Of a stretch of 7,610 nt of DNA, positions 6,244 to 7,610 are shown in pieces. The position numbers were made by a program, and so were the translations under genes. Numbering within the stretch: position 1 is the stretch's first letter; every line of letters starts with the position of its first letter. This stretch comes from Oscillospiraceae bacterium (GTDB taxonomy: Bacteria; Bacillota; Clostridia; Oscillospirales; Ruminococcaceae), in NCBI GenBank assembly GCA_017394475.1, contig JAFPYQ010000468.1:1-7610 (forward strand), in the 5' to 3' direction. The notes beneath the pieces were generated by a model. The model was not told the DNA's origin and made no database searches. It saw nothing but the letters and a program-made list of their open reading frames with translations.

Positions 6244-6336
6244 TTATTCCTTATCTGACGGTGCTGCTTCATAATAATAGAATGTTGCTGCTGCGGTCAC
6301 GATCACTGTTGCGTATACCATCAATAAAATAATCAT
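6244..6336 (-). CDS. Small membrane peptide C, 30 residues
   Basis: The third gene of the mini-operon encodes a 30-residue peptide. Residues 2-22 form one continuous hydrophobic segment (IILLMVYATVIVTAAATF, then YYY), enough for a single membrane helix. It is followed by a polar tail EAAPSDKE. AAAGGAGG lies 8 nt before ATG 6336, a near-ideal ribosome binding site that argues strongly for translation. The tail APSxxE is at residues 25-30, exactly as in the first peptide of the operon (6508-6600), and the lengths are equal, so the two look paralogous. It begins 48 bp after the end of the middle peptide gene and is followed by a hairpin and a terminator. No family is recognised. Possibilities are a type I toxin-like peptide, a small membrane regulator, or a bacteriocin-like or lysis-related peptide. 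No leader peptide or processing site is apparent. Confidence 0.75.
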   Translation of the reverse strand: MIILLMVYATVIVTAAATFYYYEAAPSDKE

Positions 6337-6384
6337 TTTGCATTCCTCCTTTTTTGATGATATGAAAGTCTGTATACAGGATCG

Positions 6385-6474
6385 TTAACCCCCGAACAGT
6401 TTGACTATATAATATATTATCCCATTTGCTGCAGCTTCTATGATACGGGCTGCTATGGGTATGAGCGCTGCCAT
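6385..6474 (-). CDS. Small hydrophobic/amphipathic peptide B, 29 residues
   Basis: The middle gene of the mini-operon encodes 29 residues: MAALIPIAARIIEAAA, then NG, then IIYYIVKLFGG. Arg10, Glu13 and Lys25 are the only charged residues. The first part could form an Ala/Ile-rich amphipathic helix, the second a short hydrophobic helix ending with FGG. GAAAGGGG lies 8 nt before ATG 6474. The gene begins 33 bp after the end of peptide A's gene. It does not resemble peptides A and C in sequence, but its GG end recalls the divergent 34-residue peptide at 7134-7238. The size and composition fit leaderless peptide toxins or phenol-soluble-modulin-like peptides, but no known family is recognised and function is unknown. 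Confidence 0.72.
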   Translation of the reverse strand: MAALIPIAARIIEAAANGIIYYIVKLFGG

Positions 6475-6507
6475 CGGTATTACCCCTTTCATTGTGTTTA
6501 TTATTTA

Positions 6508-6600
6508 TTATTCAGCCTGTGAAGGCGCAAACTGTGCTGTGAGATATTCGTGCAGTATTACAGGTGCTGCAGCCACTATGATCACCATAATGAACAACAT
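6508..6600 (-). CDS. Small membrane peptide A, 30 residues
   Basis: The first gene of the mini-operon encodes 30 residues. Residues 1-16 (MLFIMVIIVAAAPVIL) are strongly hydrophobic and could span or insert in the membrane; the rest, HEYLTAQFAPSQAE, is polar. GAGGAGGG lies 6 nt before ATG 6600, and a promoter with an extended -10 sits about 47 nt further upstream. The C-terminal APSQAE aligns without gaps with APSDKE of peptide C, at residues 25-30 in both. The hydrophobic part differs between the two, so the duplication is old or constrained mainly at the tail. There is no recognisable secretion leader. No database family is recognised. A membrane-acting or regulatory peptide is a reasonable inference, nothing more. 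Confidence 0.75.
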   Translation of the reverse strand: MLFIMVIIVAAAPVILHEYLTAQFAPSQAE

Positions 6601-6646
6601 ATCGGTCCCTCCTCTCCGCGTCTGCTTTGTTTTTCTTACTGAATAT

Positions 6647-6675
6647 ATGATACCACCACCGGGCATTTTATTCAA
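6647..6675 (-). promoter_or_regulatory. Promoter of the three-peptide operon
   Basis: On the minus strand TTGAAT (6675-6670), a 17-nt spacer and TATCAT (6652-6647) form a sigma-A-type promoter with an extended -10 (TGGTATCAT). Transcription would begin near 6640, about 40 nt before the first ATG. The -35 box lies in an 11-bp palindrome and inside a larger GC-rich dyad, suggesting control by a repressor or activator. Confidence 0.7.
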
Positions 6676-6829
6676 TAATCAATGCAGTGCCCGGATGTAG
6701 GATAAACTACACTTGCCCGCCATTATGATGCCAAAGCTGCATTGGGCGGGTGATCTGTAAATGAAAAAGGAATGTCCCCGGCCGTTTTATTAGTTTCCTT
6801 ATAATCAGATTAGATTTGGATTAAAACTG

Positions 6830-6859
6830 TTGACTTGACGCCTCAAAATATGGTATCAT
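6830..6859 (+). promoter_or_regulatory. Promoter of the DUF1232-like gene and 34-residue peptide
   Basis: TTGACT (6830-6835), an 18-nt spacer and TATCAT (6854-6859) with TGG before the -10 make a strong sigma-A-type promoter. The core TGGTATCATA is identical to that of the divergent peptide operon promoter. Transcription would start near 6866, giving a leader of about 47 nt. Confidence 0.75.
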
Positions 6860-6912
6860 ACATACAGCCGGCAGATATGGCTGCCGTGATCGGTTTCAAG
6901 GAGGACGGGAAT

Positions 6913-7137
6913 ATGAATGAAAAGAACACAAAGGCTGTAGGCTGGTTTTTTATGATACTGGGCATTGCATATCTCATCAATCCCTTTGATGTGCCCGGAC
7001 CTATCGATGATGTGCTCGCGATGAGCGCGGGAACTATCCTCAAGATAGTTTTTGACATGGCTTCAAAGTCGGCTGTGAAGAAGATAAGCAAGCGCAAGGT
7101 AGTAGAATCCGATACGGAGGAAGGATATCGCTCATGA
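6913..7137 (+). CDS. DUF1232/YkvA-like small membrane protein
   Basis: This 74-residue protein starts at ATG 6913, chosen for AAGGAGG 8 nt upstream; the frame stays open further left, but that part overlaps the promoter. Residues about 8-22 (AVGWFFMILGIAYLI) form a hydrophobic helix running into NPFDVPGPIDDVLAM, which matches the DUF1232 (YkvA-like) signature Y-x2-xPxDxxPxxIDD. A second, weaker hydrophobic helix follows (AGTILKIVFDMA), then a basic stretch KKISKRK and an acidic end. It is shorter than typical DUF1232 proteins, essentially only the core. The stop overlaps the start of the next gene by ATGA, so the two are translationally coupled. The biochemical role of DUF1232 is not established. 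In this position it could be a membrane partner or protector for the neighbouring peptides, which is inference. Confidence 0.8.
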   Translation: MNEKNTKAVGWFFMILGIAYLINPFDVPGPIDDVLAMSAGTILKIVFDMASKSAVKKISKRKVVESDTEEGYRS

Positions 7138-7238
7138 AGGGGCTTGTCAGGTCTTTCTTTGAAGGACTGCTCGAGGGTGTGGCCGAATTCATCGGGGAAA
7201 CGGTGATAGAAGCTATTGCCGGTATCCTGGGCGGATAA
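7134..7238 (+). CDS. Acidic amphipathic peptide, 34 residues, Glu every fourth residue
   Basis: The gene starts at ATG 7134 within the stop of the DUF1232-like gene (ATGA overlap), with AAGG 9 nt upstream and GGAGG a little further. The peptide runs MKGLVRSFFEGLLEG, then VAEFIGETVIEAIAGILGG. Glu occurs at residues 10, 14, 18, 22 and 26, exactly every fourth position, so on a helix the acidic groups form one gently winding stripe against an otherwise hydrophobic surface (F, L, V, I). Gly11 and Gly15 make a small-xxx-small helix-packing motif. Lys2 and Arg6 precede the stripe in the same 4-residue register. It ends in GG, like peptide B of the divergent operon. No secretion leader or known family is recognised. 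The regularity and coupling support a real gene; oligomeric membrane insertion is inferred. Confidence 0.75.
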   Translation: MKGLVRSFFEGLLEGVAEFIGETVIEAIAGILGG

Positions 7239-7307
7239 TAGATATGACTGATTTTGCCGAAAAAACGCGCCGCTTTTTAGTAAATTTTACGATTTTGAAA
7301 AAACCGC

Positions 7308-7336
7308 TTGCATTTTTGCTTTGATTATGATAATAT
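7308..7336 (+). promoter_or_regulatory. Promoter of rpmB
   Basis: TTGCAT (7308-7313), a 17-nt spacer and TAATAT (7331-7336), with TGA directly before the -10, form an extended -10 sigma-A promoter in an AT-rich stretch. Transcription would start near 7343. The leader to rpmB is then about 205 nt and contains a 7-bp hairpin (7367-7384, loop GTCA) and the whole structured repeat. Confidence 0.7.
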
Positions 7337-7403
7337 ATAAAATGGTTTTTTTATCGTAAAACTATGCGAAGGGGTCACCTTTCGGATTTATTATAACCGC
7401 AAG

Positions 7404-7521
7404 CTATGTCCCCCGCCTCTAAGGCGGCGGGTTCCATATTTCCATTCAGTAGGAGTTCAATCTCCTACTGAATGGAAATGAGCCTGCGGCTCACACTTGC
7501 TTGTTAAAAGCAAGCTTTGAA
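7404..7521. repeat. Structured multi-hairpin repeat, copy 2, in the rpmB leader
   Basis: This 118-bp copy is in the same orientation as 1-138. The last 93 bases match exactly, including the 18-bp stem at 7438-7455/7462-7479 with loop TTCAAT. The head differs: instead of the 26-base block of copy 1 it has GGCGGC, which pairs with the conserved CCGCC around TCTAA as one GC-rich hairpin. It ends 13 bp before the rpmB ribosome binding site, so it is probably transcribed in the rpmB leader. Flanking sequence shows no clear target-site duplication. Confidence 0.88.
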
Positions 7522-7548
7522 CTATTTTGAAAAGAGAGGTGCAGACCC

Positions 7549-7610
7549 ATGGCAAAATGTGATTTCTGCGGAAAGGGCGTTACTTTCGGCATTAAGGTTT
7601 CTCATTCACA
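7549..7610 (+). CDS. rpmB: 50S ribosomal protein L28 (partial, 5' end)
   Basis: The first 20 codons read MAKCDFCGKGVTFGIKVSHS, and the frame runs on to the window edge. This is the N-terminus of ribosomal protein L28 of the cysteine-containing type, with Cys4 and Cys7 forming the first half of a zinc site whose second pair would lie beyond the window. L28 is a structural protein of the large ribosomal subunit. The start is ATG 7549, with AGAGG 9 nt upstream. It has its own promoter at 7308-7336 and appears to be transcribed separately from the genes to its left. The leader holds copy 2 of the structured repeat, an unusual insertion for an essential highly expressed gene. About 40 further codons are expected outside the window. 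Confidence 0.96.
   Translation, partial: MAKCDFCGKGVTFGIKVSHS

Larger units (their letters stand above)
6601..6912. promoter_or_regulatory. Divergent intergenic control region with dyads
   Basis: These 312 bp separate the minus-strand peptide operon from the plus-strand DUF1232-like gene and hold both promoters. Dyads: CCGGGCA/TGCCCGG (6659-6665 and 6688-6694), which encloses the -35 box of the minus promoter; TTATTCAATAA (6668-6678), centred on that -35 box; CCCGCC/GGCGGG (6716-6721 and 6745-6750); and AATGCAG/CTGCATT (6681-6687 and 6737-6743). These are candidate operators or RNA structures. No gene longer than about 10 codons with a ribosome binding site is seen here. Confidence 0.5.

Noticed and set aside
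6761..6793. A 10-codon ORF in the divergent intergenic region
   Set aside because: It lacks a clear ribosome binding site and lies upstream of the mapped-by-eye promoter, so it would not be on the DUF1232-like transcript.
7438..7479. The 18-bp repeat stem as a terminator before rpmB
   Set aside because: No T-run follows on either strand and rpmB must be transcribed through it.
7343..7548. T-box or known riboswitch in the rpmB leader
   Set aside because: No T-box antiterminator motif or recognised aptamer core is seen.
1..7610. CRISPR array, tRNA or rRNA genes
   Set aside because: There are no regularly spaced repeats with unique spacers and no recognisable tRNA or rRNA sequence; tandem repeats here have no spacers.

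Overview
The window looks like part of a low-to-mid GC Gram-positive (Clostridia) chromosome, most likely Ruminococcus or a close Oscillospiraceae relative. This rests on strong purine-rich ribosome binding sites, sigma-A-like promoters, a cysteine-containing ribosomal protein L28, the style of the Ddl ligase, and intergenic regions crowded with palindromes. The genus is an inference; no search was run.

Left and centre (1-5221). One copy of a structured repeat (1-138) is followed by a convincing minus-strand terminator (275-312). That terminator ends a compact five-gene minus-strand operon read from a good promoter at 5193-5221: ddl (D-Ala-D-Ala ligase), a YfcE-type metallophosphoesterase, a coiled-coil protein of the F/V-ATPase-stalk-like type, a cytoplasmic clan GH-A (GH26-like) glycoside hydrolase, and a two-module protein in which each module ends in a RanBP2-like zinc finger. 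Gaps run from an 11-bp overlap to 40 bp, so the genes are probably co-transcribed and partly translationally coupled.

Centre right (5222-6243). A small plus-strand two-helix membrane protein (5366-5572) faces away from ddl. It is followed by about 570 bp without a credible gene: a mosaic of short perfect hairpins, tandem 11-mers, AGTTTT-like tracts and an 18-bp tandem repeat.

Right (6149-7238). This is the most unusual part. A minus-strand mini-operon encodes three peptides of 30, 29 and 30 residues, each with a strong Shine-Dalgarno. It has its own extended -10 promoter (6647-6675) and terminator (6155-6202). The first and third peptides are single-helix membrane peptides with the same C-terminal APSxxE at the same position, so they look paralogous; the middle one is a hydrophobic or amphipathic peptide ending FGG. 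Divergently, from a promoter with the same TGGTATCATA core, run a 74-residue DUF1232/YkvA-like membrane protein and, overlapping its stop by ATGA, a 34-residue peptide with Glu at every fourth position from 10 to 26 and a GG C-terminus. The shared intergenic region carries long dyads. I infer a compact cluster of small membrane-active peptides of unknown function.

Right end (7239-7610). A strong extended -10 promoter drives a leader of about 205 nt containing the second copy of the structured repeat, then rpmB (ribosomal protein L28), cut by the window edge. The two repeat copies lie in the same orientation about 7.3 kb apart.
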